64,000 nucleotides of DNA from JAUIIK01 sp963745675 (GTDB lineage: Bacteria; Chloroflexota; Chloroflexia; Thermomicrobiales; CFX8), in assembly GCA_963745675.1 (NCBI GenBank), contig CAVUYM010000031.1, positions 62,001 through 126,000 on the forward strand, read 5' to 3'. Of the stretch, positions 29,213 through 37,672 are shown in pieces; position 1 is the stretch's first letter; every line of letters begins with the position of its first letter. The position numbers were made by a program, and so were the translations under genes. The notes below the pieces were generated by a model, which searched no databases, was not told where the DNA came from, and worked only from the letters and a program-made list of their open reading frames with translations.

Positions 29213-29397
29213 TAGGTACTCGTCTCGGGCCTGAGTGACGCAAGCTCGTCTATTTTCAAACGCTTAACCCGGTCGATCGCGCTGGTAACCGCCTCGATCT
29301 CGTCACGATTCGCGATTGCGCGCTCTTCTCCAAACAACAGCGTCGTGCGTAGCACAATCTGCCAGCGGACACCGTCGTTCTCGTCTTTTGCGCTCAT
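29212..29397 (-). CDS. Small protein coupled to amidase, possible AtzG-like subunit
   Basis: A 61-residue helical protein (SAKDENDGVRWQIVLRTTLL, NRDEIEAVTSAIDRVKRLKI, DELASLRPETST). Its stop codon overlaps the amidase start by one base. In the AtzG-AtzE and GatC-GatA pairs a small helical subunit gene precedes the amidase; position and size fit that pattern, but sequence similarity is too weak for me to assert it. It lies only a few bases after the ppk1 stop-side neighbour on the same strand. Confidence 0.6.
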   Translation of the reverse strand: MSAKDENDGVRWQIVLRTTLLFGEERAIANRDEIEAVTSAIDRVKRLKIDELASLRPETST

Positions 29398-29402
29398 GAT
29401 CG

Positions 29403-31592
29403 CTAACCTCTCGGAAATGCAGGGACGGCTCGTCGGAGCGCATCGGGCACCGACGGACCGGGCAAGCTCTGCGCGTCATAACCACTCTCACCGGGCGCCG
29501 GCTCTACCAATTCATAGAGACCGTCTGCATTCAGCTCATACGCATTGACTGTTGATTGCAGCTGATAGAGCATGATGTCGTCGCGGACATAGGCGAGCAA
29601 CGCGGGGTCTTCGATTGGATACATCACCTCGACCCGATAGTTCAGATTGCGCGGCATGATGTCGGCACTACCGGCCATCACATATTCACCGCCACCCTCA
29701 GCGCCGTGAGCAAAGTAATAGGCGCGCACATGTTCGAGAAATCTTCCGAGGGTACTGACAACCCGGATGTTCTCACTGACGCCCGGGATGCCCGGACGCA
29801 GGGAGCAGAAACCCCGGACCAACAGGTCGATCTGCACACCAGCTTGCGACGCCTTATACAATTCTTGGATCATCGGAACGTCAATCAGTTGATTCATCTT
29901 CATTAAGATGCGACCCTCGGAGCCATGTTTGGCTTCGTTGCGCACGAGATCCGTCAGCCTGTCACGCAGATTAACCGGCGCAACCAGCAACTTGCGATAA
30001 TCATGTTGCTCCGAATAGCCGGTCAGAAAATTGAAGACATCAGAGACATCGGCAGCTATATCCTCATCGCAGGTCATGAAGCTCAGATCGGTATAAAGAC
30101 GAGCGGTGACGGCATTGTAATTGCCAGTACCGAGGTGCACGTAGCGCCGAAGTTTGCCTGCCTCGCGCCGCACCACAAGCGTTACTTTGCAATGCGTTTT
30201 CATGCCAAACGAGACGCCATAGGCAACGTGTACACCGGCGCTCTCTAGCGCGCGCGCCCAGCGGATGTTGCTCTCTTCGTCAAAGCGCGCTTTGAGCTCA
30301 ACCAGGACTGCAACCTGCTTCTCATCGTCTCTCGCTTCGAGCAGCGCATCGACGATCGGTGATGCACTCCCGATGCGGTAGAGTGTCTGCTTGATCGCGA
30401 CGACATCAGGATCGCTCGAAGCCTGACGCACCAGGTCGATTACGGGCGTAAATGAGTCATATGGATGGTGCAACAGGATGTCACGCCGCTGAAGCACATC
30501 GAATATCGAACTGGATTCCTGATACCACTGCGGTATGCGCGGAGTGAAACTCGGGAACTTCAGGTCGGGCCGATCGATACCAGTTATCTCCATCAAATCA
30601 GCCAGACCGAGCGGTCTATCCATGATATAGGTATCGGTGGCAGAGACATCAAGCTGTGCCAAGAGCCAATCGCGCCACTCTTCCGGCATGGCAGGCTCCA
30701 CGGTCAAGCGCACCACAAACCCAAAGAGCCGCTGTTCCAACTCGGCTTCGACCGCCTGCATGATCGTTTCGGCGGTGCTATCGCGCAGCTCGTAGTCGGC
30801 GTCACGCGTTAGTCGGAACATATAGACGCTCTTGATCTCCTTACCAAGGAAGAGCGCGTCCAGGTTGGCTTCAATGACCTCTTCAACCAGAACGAAGCGA
30901 AAATGCTCGACCCCGTTTGCTCCCGGCTCACTCGACGGCACCTCGACGAAACGAGGGATAATCGGCGGAATCTTCAAGCGGGCGACGTGTTCGCCGAGCT
31001 CGTCCTGAAGAACGATGAGCATATTCAAGCTGAGGCTGGAGATATGCGGGAATGGACGTGCTTCGTCAACCGCTTGCGGCGTCAATACTGGATAGATTTC
31101 GCGCTCGAATAGCGCCCGGAGTGCTGTCCTGCCCTGGTCGTCAATTGACGTATATGGCACGAACTCAATGCCGGCCTCAGCGAGCATTGGCCGAATCTCC
31201 TGGTGCCACACCTCGCGCTGCTTGGCAGTGATTTCCGCTACGGTCTGGCGTATTTCGGCCAGCACCCGACTGACTGACAGGCCATCGGCACCTGGTTGAC
31301 TCGTCCCCGTCATCCGTTGCTCGATCAAACCCGCAACCCGGACCATGAAGAATTCATCAAGGTTTGACGAAACGATCGCCAGAAATTTGATGCGCTCCAG
31401 CAATGGCATATCAGGGCGCAAACCGAGGTCGAGGACCCGGCGCTGGAATTGAAGCAAGCTCAATTCGCGATTCATATACAGGTTTGGTGACTCCAGGTCG
31501 ACCGGTTCCTGGGATAATGTTGCTGCTGGAGCGAGATCCTCAACGGTGGCCGCAGCTGCTCCTTGATCGCCGGGTGACGGTATCTCAGCCAC
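29403..31592 (-). CDS. ppk1: Polyphosphate kinase 1
   Basis: Makes inorganic polyphosphate from ATP. The domain order is standard: N-terminal (NRELSLLQFQRRVLDLGL), head, and two PLD-like catalytic domains. The autophosphorylated His lies in RYVHLGTGNYNAVTARLYTD and the second essential His in TLGRFLEHVRAYYF. Also present are LYRIGSASPIVDALLEA and the C-terminal NLNYRVEVMYPI. I chose the GTG at 31592 (729 residues) because AAGGAG precedes it by seven bases; the longer upstream frame has a Cys-rich non-family extension. It is divergent from the CHAD/CYTH operon. Confidence 0.95.
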   Translation of the reverse strand: MAEIPSPGDQGAAAATVEDLAPAATLSQEPVDLESPNLYMNRELSLLQFQRRVLDLGLRPDMPLLERIKFLAIVSSNLDEFFMVRVAGLIEQRMTGTSQPGADGLSVSRVLAEIRQTVAEITAKQREVWHQEIRPMLAEAGIEFVPYTSIDDQGRTALRALFEREIYPVLTPQAVDEARPFPHISSLSLNMLIVLQDELGEHVARLKIPPIIPRFVEVPSSEPGANGVEHFRFVLVEEVIEANLDALFLGKEIKSVYMFRLTRDADYELRDSTAETIMQAVEAELEQRLFGFVVRLTVEPAMPEEWRDWLLAQLDVSATDTYIMDRPLGLADLMEITGIDRPDLKFPSFTPRIPQWYQESSSIFDVLQRRDILLHHPYDSFTPVIDLVRQASSDPDVVAIKQTLYRIGSASPIVDALLEARDDEKQVAVLVELKARFDEESNIRWARALESAGVHVAYGVSFGMKTHCKVTLVVRREAGKLRRYVHLGTGNYNAVTARLYTDLSFMTCDEDIAADVSDVFNFLTGYSEQHDYRKLLVAPVNLRDRLTDLVRNEAKHGSEGRILMKMNQLIDVPMIQELYKASQAGVQIDLLVRGFCSLRPGIPGVSENIRVVSTLGRFLEHVRAYYFAHGAEGGGEYVMAGSADIMPRNLNYRVEVMYPIEDPALLAYVRDDIMLYQLQSTVNAYELNADGLYELVEPAPGESGYDAQSLPGPSVPDALRRAVPAFPRG

Positions 31593-31753
31593 GATTGCGC
31601 TCCTTAAATCTGAGACGAAAGCGGGAATATCTTTGAATGCTAGCGATCTCTCGCGTGTGTAGCAATAGCAGAATGGGTGGTTTGCCAGACAGTCACTGAA
31701 CGGACACGTCTGGTAGGCTATGCAAAGGGGAAATAGTGGTGATAGGAGAGCGG

Positions 31754-32233
31754 ATGGAACAGGCTTTAAACGCCGCTGATGCACCTCATGCCGAGCAGAA
31801 TTATGCACAGGCAATGGGAAGGCTGATCGAAGAGCGTTTCGACATGATGATGTCTTACTGTGACGGCACCGTCGACGGCGCTGACCCTGAAGATCTTCAT
31901 CAGATGCGGGTTTGGTCGCGCCGGCTGCGAGCGGCTATGGACGTTTCGACGGACTGCTTCCCACACCGTTACAAGTTTTTTCACCGGCGCGTAAAACAAC
32001 TCACTGATGTACTCGGTGGCGTGCGCGATTTTGACGTGATGATCGAAGAGTTGAGCAGCTATCGCGACGGACGTCCCGACGATGAGCGACCCGCCATCAA
32101 TGACATGATCCGCGACCTGCGCAGCCGCCGTGAAAAAGCGCGCACAGACCTTCTCGAATTCTTTGCACAGATCGAAATGGAACGCTTCGACGTGCGCTTT
32201 CGGGGCTTCATAGCGGAGCACACCTATGGCTAA
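31754..32233 (+). CDS. CHAD domain protein (first)
   Basis: A helical CHAD domain with conserved His/Arg-rich helices: DPEDLHQMRVWSRRLRAAMD, then KFFHRRVKQLTDVLGGVRDFDVM. CHAD domains bind inorganic polyphosphate through these basic faces. It is about half of a usual tandem CHAD (159 residues). The ATG at 31754 follows AGGAG. It starts an operon divergent from ppk1, and its stop overlaps the next start by 8 bp (ATGGCTAA). Confidence 0.88.
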   Translation: MEQALNAADAPHAEQNYAQAMGRLIEERFDMMMSYCDGTVDGADPEDLHQMRVWSRRLRAAMDVSTDCFPHRYKFFHRRVKQLTDVLGGVRDFDVMIEELSSYRDGRPDDERPAINDMIRDLRSRREKARTDLLEFFAQIEMERFDVRFRGFIAEHTYG

Positions 32234-32897
32234 AGCAACAAAAGTCAAAGGTCTCGGGAAGAAGGCTCCGGCGTCCGAGAATGCCGCCAAGATCATCTCC
32301 GTCCGGCTCGACGATTTGTATCGCTATGCACCCTATGTCGAAGACCCGAAGAACATTGAAGAGATTCACAACATGCGCATTGCCGCCAAACGGCTGCGCT
32401 ATACCCTTGAGATGTTCGACTTTGCCTACCCGGACGACCTCAAAGGTCTCATTTCCGAAGTTAAGAAGATTCAATCGACGATCGGCGATATGCGTGACGC
32501 CGATATCATGGTCGAAACCGTCCTCGATTTGCTCGAAGATCGGGCGCAGACCCGTGCCAGGCGGCTGCGAGACATTGCGACGTCTTCGGAGCGCGGCACA
32601 ATCGCCCAACGCAAGCAGCGCATCGGCGAAGCACTGGCAGCGCCGACAGTCCAGCGCGACGACATCTCCTACTACACGCTCGTCGCGCATAAGGCCGACG
32701 TCAGCAAAGGGTCTTACCAGAAATTCCTCGTCGCCTGGGCGGGCATGCAGGAGAGTGATTTTTACGGCCGCTTGCGGCGGATGATCGGCATAGACCCGCC
32801 GGAAGAGGAGCCCGTAGAAGAGCACGATGAAATTCTGATCGAAGAGCATATTCCGATGGATGAATCAATCGATATCGCCCTGGAGCCAGCAGAGTGA
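32226..32897 (+). CDS. CHAD domain protein (second)
   Basis: A second CHAD half with the same signature: IEEIHNMRIAAKRLRYTLEM, then SEVKKIQSTIGDMRDADIMVE. Preceding it is a basic N-terminal tail (AKATKVKGLGKKAP), and the C-terminus is very acidic. Together with the gene before it, it would make one complete CHAD bundle from two chains; splitting by an ancestral stop is possible. Its end overlaps the phosphoesterase start by 4 bp. Confidence 0.88.
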   Translation: MAKATKVKGLGKKAPASENAAKIISVRLDDLYRYAPYVEDPKNIEEIHNMRIAAKRLRYTLEMFDFAYPDDLKGLISEVKKIQSTIGDMRDADIMVETVLDLLEDRAQTRARRLRDIATSSERGTIAQRKQRIGEALAAPTVQRDDISYYTLVAHKADVSKGSYQKFLVAWAGMQESDFYGRLRRMIGIDPPEEEPVEEHDEILIEEHIPMDESIDIALEPAE

Positions 32898-33622
32898 GTG
32901 ATATACGGATCGCGGTCTTCTCTGATGTGCATGGAAATGTTCAGGCATTGCGCTCCGTTCTCGAAGCGATCGACCGGCTCGGGCCATTTGATGAAGTCAT
33001 TGCAGCCGGAGACTACTGCCTGAAGGGGCCCGAACCAGTCACGGCGCTCGAGATCGTTCGTGAACGAGCGACGCGTATGCTGCTTGGCAATACAGATTGG
33101 GATATCTTCGACAGCGGCGAAAGCCTCGACGCCCCAAGCAAACGCAAACTTGAATCGATTGAATGGTCTCAGGAGCGCATGGGGCCGGAACGAGTCAGAT
33201 TCCTGGGCGATCTCAAATTCGACGCGAAAGTAACGGCGCCGGACGGCGCGACGCTCCATGTCGTCCACGCTAACCCACGTGACCTCATAACCCACATCAT
33301 GCCGGACTGGAGCGATGGCGAGGTGCTCCAAATCGCCGAGGACAGCCCGGCCGACCTGCTGGCCTTCGGCCATCTCCACATCGCCTACGAACGACGGGTC
33401 AACGGCCTGCAACTCTTCGACATTGCATCGTGCGGCTTGCCACAGGACGGTGACCGCAGGGCGGTCTGGGGCGAGTTTCAATGGTCGTCTGATACCGGCT
33501 GGCGCGGCACGATTCACCGTGAAGAGTACGATCTCGCGGAAACGATCCTCCACATCGTGCTCTCGGACATGCCGGGCCAGAAACGCCGTATTCGCGACCT
33601 GGTAACTGCTTCCTATGCCTGA
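32894..33622 (+). CDS. Metallophosphoesterase in polyphosphate operon
   Basis: A YfcE/ApaH-superfamily dimetal phosphoesterase: IRIAVFSDVHGNVQALRSVL, EVIAAGDYCLKGPEP, LLGNTDW, VVHANP, and FGHLHIAYERRV carry the metal ligands (GNTDW in place of the usual GNHD, as in YfcE-like members). Length is 242 residues. It overlaps both neighbours (4 bp with the second CHAD gene, 8 bp with CYTH), so it is part of the polyphosphate module. The substrate is unknown; a phosphoanhydride would fit context. Confidence 0.88.
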   Translation: MSDIRIAVFSDVHGNVQALRSVLEAIDRLGPFDEVIAAGDYCLKGPEPVTALEIVRERATRMLLGNTDWDIFDSGESLDAPSKRKLESIEWSQERMGPERVRFLGDLKFDAKVTAPDGATLHVVHANPRDLITHIMPDWSDGEVLQIAEDSPADLLAFGHLHIAYERRVNGLQLFDIASCGLPQDGDRRAVWGEFQWSSDTGWRGTIHREEYDLAETILHIVLSDMPGQKRRIRDLVTASYA

Positions 33623-34289
33623 TCCGCAAGAACTGGAAGGCAAGTTCTCCTGCCGCCAGGAAGATCTCGAGATCGTTCTGGCGCTTAAGCAGATCGGTGC
33701 TTTTCAGCTAACTGGTCGTGACGAGCGCACGCAAACAGATCTCTATTACGACACGGACAGCTTCAGCTTGCGCGATCAGTCGTGTAGCCTGCGCATGCGT
33801 AGCGTCGGCGACAAACACAAAGCCACCTTCAAAGGGCCGCGCCAGGCGATCGAATCAGCTCAAGATGCGTCACACCTGGTGGCCCGTCTCGAGATCGAAG
33901 TCGCCGTTGAGCCGCCACCGCAGAGTGAGGCAGCGTTCATCGAGAGACTCGACCTGGAGCCGGTTCGCCGGGCGCGGGAAATGGTTGGAATAGACCAGCA
34001 ACTGACGCCAATCGCCCGCCTTGTCACCCACCGCCGAATGCTTCACTACGAACGAGGGGCTGGAGAGAGCGTCGAGCTATCGCTCGATGACGTGCAGGCG
34101 GTCGATCTTCGCAACGACCATCAGACGCACATCCTCGAAATCGAGTTGGAATTGAAGGAGGGCACGGCAGAGACGCTTGTCAGCGCTGCCGGCAGCCTGC
34201 GCGAGGCCGTCCCAGCACTTCGGCCATCCGTCGAATCCAAGCTTGCCCGCACCCTCGGTCAGAGATCGCAATCTATCGCATCTGGCTGA
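33615..34289 (+). CDS. CYTH domain triphosphate tunnel metalloenzyme
   Basis: A 224-residue CYTH protein: the ExExK metal/phosphate motif is ELEGKF at the N-terminus, followed by TDLYYDTDSFSLRDQSCSLR and MRSVGDKHKATFKGPRQ, and the later strands LEIEVAVE and HILEIELELKEGT. The family hydrolyses triphosphate or tripolyphosphate, or thiamine triphosphate. It is the last gene of the CHAD-CHAD-phosphoesterase-CYTH operon. Its last bases are crossed by the convergent barstar-like gene. Confidence 0.92.
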   Translation: MPDPQELEGKFSCRQEDLEIVLALKQIGAFQLTGRDERTQTDLYYDTDSFSLRDQSCSLRMRSVGDKHKATFKGPRQAIESAQDASHLVARLEIEVAVEPPPQSEAAFIERLDLEPVRRAREMVGIDQQLTPIARLVTHRRMLHYERGAGESVELSLDDVQAVDLRNDHQTHILEIELELKEGTAETLVSAAGSLREAVPALRPSVESKLARTLGQRSQSIASG

Positions 34290-34841
34290 AGCCGCAGTAA
34301 CGGAATGTCGATTCCGGCGCGTCCAAAACGCTCCTGCACAGAGCTCGGCCCGCTCCGGGTCGCATTGAAATATCAAACGCATCCAGCCATTTTGATCCGG
34401 TAGTTCGTGCATCCAGTAGTGCTGAGCACCCATCAGAATACTCACGAATATCGAGAATTCGCTCTCAATTCCCGACCTATCCTCAGAGTTCGAATGAAAG
34501 AATAGAGAACGCCGTTCTTCGTCCCGTAGTAACTGATCTGCGTTCGTGATGAAGACCAGATGTCTGGTTGACTGAATCCAATCCAGGTCACAGATGCACT
34601 CGTCAAATGCGCTCCAGTTGTGTCCGAAGTAGTACGGGAACTGCAATGCTGCAGCCCACTCCTGAAAGAGGCGACTACTCGATCGACATCGCTTCCCACG
34701 GATGAAGCGCACGTTGATACTCGGGTCCCGATTCTCTTTCTGCTCCCAGTTGCCTCGAACAAGATTGTCGACAGATCGTTCGTTCGAGGCGACGATAGCT
34801 GTGCCGGTGAACTGGTCAGCTACCAGATCACTCCAACGCAA
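34259..34841 (-). CDS. Barstar-like (barnase inhibitor family) protein, C-terminal frameshift
   Basis: The middle has the barstar family core: ALQFPYYFGHNWSAFDECIC followed by DLDWI and HLVFITNADQLL. Barstar itself inhibits the RNase barnase. In the written frame the 3' part runs on into the CYTH gene; a one-base correction near 34335-34345 instead gives QERFGRAGIDIPLLRLQPDA and a stop at 34259, a credible C-terminus. The start is TTG and uncertain. No barnase gene is seen nearby; stand-alone immunity proteins of this family are common. Confidence 0.72.
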
Positions 34842-34867
34842 GAGATTCAGTGTAGATCCCTCTCCAG

Positions 34868-35584
34868 CTACGAAGACTTCTCCCGTTCGTACTCAGCCAT
34901 CGTCTCCGCGCTCGGCGGGTAGATGTTGAGGATCGAGGAGCCTGATTGGATGCGTTTGAGCGCCCAATCTTCGTACTGCTCTTTCTCGAAGGCTTCACGC
35001 GCGATCTCGCCCGCCATCGCCTGAGGCAGGACGACGACGGCCTCGCCATCACCGACGATGACGTCGCCGGGGATGACCGCCGCCCCGCCACAACCAATCG
35101 GAACATTCGTCTCGACCGGATGATGAAGGATCGAACTCATGTACGGCGCGGAAGCGCGGCAATAGGTCGCTAGCTCGATCTCTTCGATAGCAGGCGTGTC
35201 TCTGAACGCGCCGTCAGTGACGATGCCGGCGGCCCCGCGCTGCTGCATGCGAGTGATCAGGATATCGCCGAGGACGCCTGCGCCAATCTCGCCGCGCGCA
35301 TCGATGACCAGTACGTCGCCCGGCCCGACGTCTTCAACCGACACCCGCTGCGGGTTGGTCGTGTTGTCGAAGTGGGACTCAGCACCGAGATCTTCCCGCA
35401 TCGGGATGTACCTCAGCGTATAGGCGTAGCCCACCAGCCGCAGATCGGGCCGAACGGGATGGACACCCTGCAGATGCGCCGTCCGAATCCCGCGGTTGAA
35501 GAGCGCCGTCGTCAGCGACGCGACACTCACGGTTCGTAGCGCTTCGACTTCTTCATCGGTCAGATAATTCGTTGCTCGACTCAT
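34868..35584 (-). CDS. RraA family protein (aldolase/RNase E regulator-like)
   Basis: A 238-residue RraA/MenG-like fold. The signature loop reads GDVLVIDARGEIGAGVLGDI, then LITRMQQRGAAGIVTDGAFR and DTPAIEE, with the Gly/Arg/Asp residues of HMG/CHA aldolases. Bacterial homologues in catabolic loci are usually oxaloacetate decarboxylase or 4-hydroxy-4-methyl-2-oxoglutarate aldolase rather than RNase regulators. It lies just downstream (same strand) of a SelA-like PLP enzyme, separated by a dispersed repeat. Confidence 0.88.
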   Translation of the reverse strand: MSRATNYLTDEEVEALRTVSVASLTTALFNRGIRTAHLQGVHPVRPDLRLVGYAYTLRYIPMREDLGAESHFDNTTNPQRVSVEDVGPGDVLVIDARGEIGAGVLGDILITRMQQRGAAGIVTDGAFRDTPAIEEIELATYCRASAPYMSSILHHPVETNVPIGCGGAAVIPGDVIVGDGEAVVVLPQAMAGEIAREAFEKEQYEDWALKRIQSGSSILNIYPPSAETMAEYEREKSS

Positions 35585-35585
35585 G

Positions 35586-35701
35586 ATGCTCCCCTTAGTA
35601 GGGAACAGGGTACAGGTAACAGGGAACAGCAGAACGCGGTGTTCTTGTTTCCCGGCTTGCCTACAACCTACCCACTACAAACTACAAACTGGCTCCGCAC
35701 T
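35586..35701. repeat. Dispersed intergenic repeat, copy 2
   Basis: It shares TAGGGAACAG...CAGGTAACAGGGAACAGCAGA and TTGCCTACAACCTACCCACT followed by ACAAACTACAAACTGGCTCC with copy 1 at 10750-10870. It fills the gap between the RraA and SelA-like genes, both on the minus strand, as copies 1 and 3 also do between minus-strand genes. Confidence 0.7.
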
Positions 35702-35707
35702 AATCCC

Positions 35708-36850
35708 TCAAAGCCGCCCCATCACCGCTCGCACGGCCTCGATGATCTGCTCCGGCTCTCCGTCTTGAAGGTTGTGGGTGTGGATGCCGTAGTGATCCCA
35801 CTCCATCTTGCCGTGGATCGAAGGTTCACCGGCAGCGAGCAGTGCGCCCAATTGGCTGGAGGTCCAGGTTGCGCCTTTGGCTGGATAGAGTTTGACGACC
35901 GGCATCGGATAGTCCTCGAAATCCGTGTCGGGAACGACCTCGGCATTTTCAAGTCCATCGAGAGCGTTGGCGATCATGTGGGCCATCTCGGAACGTTCGG
36001 CATGCTCGGCGTCGTGGTCGTAGCTGGCGAAACGGTCGAGGGCGACGTAGAGACCGGCCATCGCTTCTTTGCTTACTTTGGCGGCGCGTCCGACGCCGGT
36101 GTTGGGCGCGCCATTCGCCCGCGCTGCCGCGATCAGGTCGGCCCGGCCCGCGAGAACGCCGCTATCCTGCGGCCCACGGATGCCTTTGCCGCCGCTGTAA
36201 ATCGCCAGGTCCGCGCCCTGTTCGAGCCAGCGGGTGATGTGGTGCTTCGGCGGCAGCGTTGAGGCGGCGTCGACGACGACCGGGACACCGCGACGATGAG
36301 CGATCTCGACCAATTGAGCGAAGTCGAGCGGGCCGGGGCCGGTCGCAGGAGAATCAATCCAGACGACGCAAGCGGTCTTCTCGTTGATCGCGTCCTCGAG
36401 CTCCCAGGCTTCGGTACGTCGCGGCATGCCGATCTCGACGAGATGCCCGCCGGCGGCGCGGAACATCTGGTCGTAGCCAATGCGGTGCATGCGATGAATG
36501 ATGACTTCGTTGGCCATGCCCTCGCTGTTCGGTAGCTTGCGGATCTTGACTGGATCGGTTCCGGCGATACAAGCTGCAACGGAAACGAGCATCGATGCTG
36601 CGGAACCGGCGGTGACAAAGCCATCCTCAGCGCCGGTCACTTCGGCTATCTTCTTCCCAACAGCGCGATTTAGCTCGTCCAGGGCGACGAACGATTTGGA
36701 AGCCGAGATCATCGCGTCGATGACCTCCTGCGGCATCAGCGTTCCGCCCACGGCGGTCGTCGCTCCCGCCGCATTGATGATCGTCCGAACGCCGATCGTA
36801 TCGTAGATGCTCGTCGTGGCCTGCTCCGGCGCAGTAACTAACTTCGACAT
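35708..36850 (-). CDS. SelA-like PLP-dependent enzyme (aminotransferase class V fold)
   Basis: A 380-residue fold-type I PLP enzyme of the SelA/DgaE-like group. The PLP lysine is in LAIYSGGKGIRGPQDSGVLAG; upstream are INAAGATTAVGG, TAGSAASMLVSVAAC and VPVVVDAASTLPP. True bacterial SelA is about 460 residues with an extra N-terminal domain for tRNA-Sec; that domain is missing here. Known relatives of this length act as D-glucosaminate-6-phosphate ammonia-lyases or similar. It sits with RraA in what may be a small catabolic operon. Confidence 0.85.
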   Translation of the reverse strand: MSKLVTAPEQATTSIYDTIGVRTIINAAGATTAVGGTLMPQEVIDAMISASKSFVALDELNRAVGKKIAEVTGAEDGFVTAGSAASMLVSVAACIAGTDPVKIRKLPNSEGMANEVIIHRMHRIGYDQMFRAAGGHLVEIGMPRRTEAWELEDAINEKTACVVWIDSPATGPGPLDFAQLVEIAHRRGVPVVVDAASTLPPKHHITRWLEQGADLAIYSGGKGIRGPQDSGVLAGRADLIAAARANGAPNTGVGRAAKVSKEAMAGLYVALDRFASYDHDAEHAERSEMAHMIANALDGLENAEVVPDTDFEDYPMPVVKLYPAKGATWTSSQLGALLAAGEPSIHGKMEWDHYGIHTHNLQDGEPEQIIEAVRAVMGRL

Positions 36851-36984
36851 CAGTCGCCCCTTTCTTCTGGAGTGATGCGAGATACTAGCAGATGAGTGAC
36901 TAGGGACGTGGGATTAGGGAACAGGGATTAGGGATTAGTGAGGAGCCAGGCACAATTCGCGATTGCTGTTCCCAATGTTTTTCT

Positions 36985-37028
36985 CCCCTCTCCCCGCGCA
37001 GCAGTGGGAGAGGGGCCGGGGGTGAGGG
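36985..37028. repeat. REP-like palindrome (CCCCTCTCCC type)
   Basis: CCCCTCTCCC pairs with GGGAGAGGGG across a 12-base loop, followed by GCCGGGGGTGAGGG. The same unit occurs twice, in opposite orientation, at 59493-59617. The segment before it (about 36893-36950) contains several GGGATTAGGGA-like words. The GTGAGGG tail lies six bases before the macro-domain start and may supply its ribosome-binding site. Confidence 0.75.
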
Positions 37029-37033
37029 ATATT

Positions 37034-37567
37034 TTGATCACAATCGAAGTCGTCGTCGCTGATATTGCCGACTACGCCCAACACCAGACTGAGGCCTATG
37101 TGGTGGCGGCGAATAATGAACTGTGGATGGGCGCCGGGGTGGCCGGGGCGTTGAAGCGCGCCGCCGGTGATGCTGTCGAAGCGGAGGCGGTCGCGCTCGG
37201 GCCGATTGAGGTTGGCGAGGCGGTTTTGACGAGTGCAGGCGAGATGCCGCCGCCAGCACGGGCATTGATCCACGCAGCCGCGATGGGTTTCACCGAACGC
37301 ACCCAGATCTATGCCTCACACGAGACAGTCGCGGCAGCGATGGCACAGGTGCTGGAGTTGTGTGCTCAGAATCAGATAAAGACGATCGCGATACCAGCCC
37401 TTGGTACCGGCGTCGGTGGGCTGGAGATCGAGATCGCAGCCGAAGCCATGACAGACGCTTTGCGGTCATTTCTTACGCGGCAGCCGGAGACGCTAGAACG
37501 CGTGCGCTTCGTTGTCACGAACGAGGAGCGGCGGGCAATCTTCGAAGCGGCGCTCGCCCGACCGTGA
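37034..37567 (+). CDS. Macro domain protein (ADP-ribose binding)
   Basis: A compact 177-residue macro domain: strand ITIEVVVADI, the ligand loop YVVAANNELWMGAGVAGALK, then GEAVLTSAGEMP and the phosphate loop IAIPALGTGVGGL. Such proteins bind or hydrolyse ADP-ribose derivatives. I take TTG at 37034 because sequence upstream is repeat-derived. No ADP-ribosyltransferase neighbour is present, so its partner is unknown. A perfect palindrome downstream may terminate it. Confidence 0.85.
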   Translation: MITIEVVVADIADYAQHQTEAYVVAANNELWMGAGVAGALKRAAGDAVEAEAVALGPIEVGEAVLTSAGEMPPPARALIHAAAMGFTERTQIYASHETVAAAMAQVLELCAQNQIKTIAIPALGTGVGGLEIEIAAEAMTDALRSFLTRQPETLERVRFVVTNEERRAIFEAALARP

Positions 37568-37648
37568 ATGGACAGGGACAGGACGCTAACCGCAACCGAA
37601 CCAGAAGCTAACGCAGCCCTAATCCAACCTGCCTATGCTTTGCCTTGA

Positions 37649-37672
37649 AGGGTCCGAGCTAGCTCGGACCCT
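37649..37672. terminator. 24-bp perfect palindrome between convergent genes
   Basis: AGGGTCCGAGCT followed directly by AGCTCGGACCCT. Downstream on the plus strand is CCTTCTTCCTCC. It lies after the macro-domain gene and includes the stop codon of the convergent MFS gene, so it may terminate both. Confidence 0.55.

Noticed and set aside
32894..33622. A classical ApaH diadenosine tetraphosphatase
   Set aside because: The GNTDW motif and 242-residue length fit the broader YfcE-like group; ApaH identity is not supported.
35708..36850. True selenocysteine synthase SelA
   Set aside because: It lacks the N-terminal tRNA-Sec domain and its length (380) fits DgaE-like enzymes; it cannot be used as support for Sec usage.
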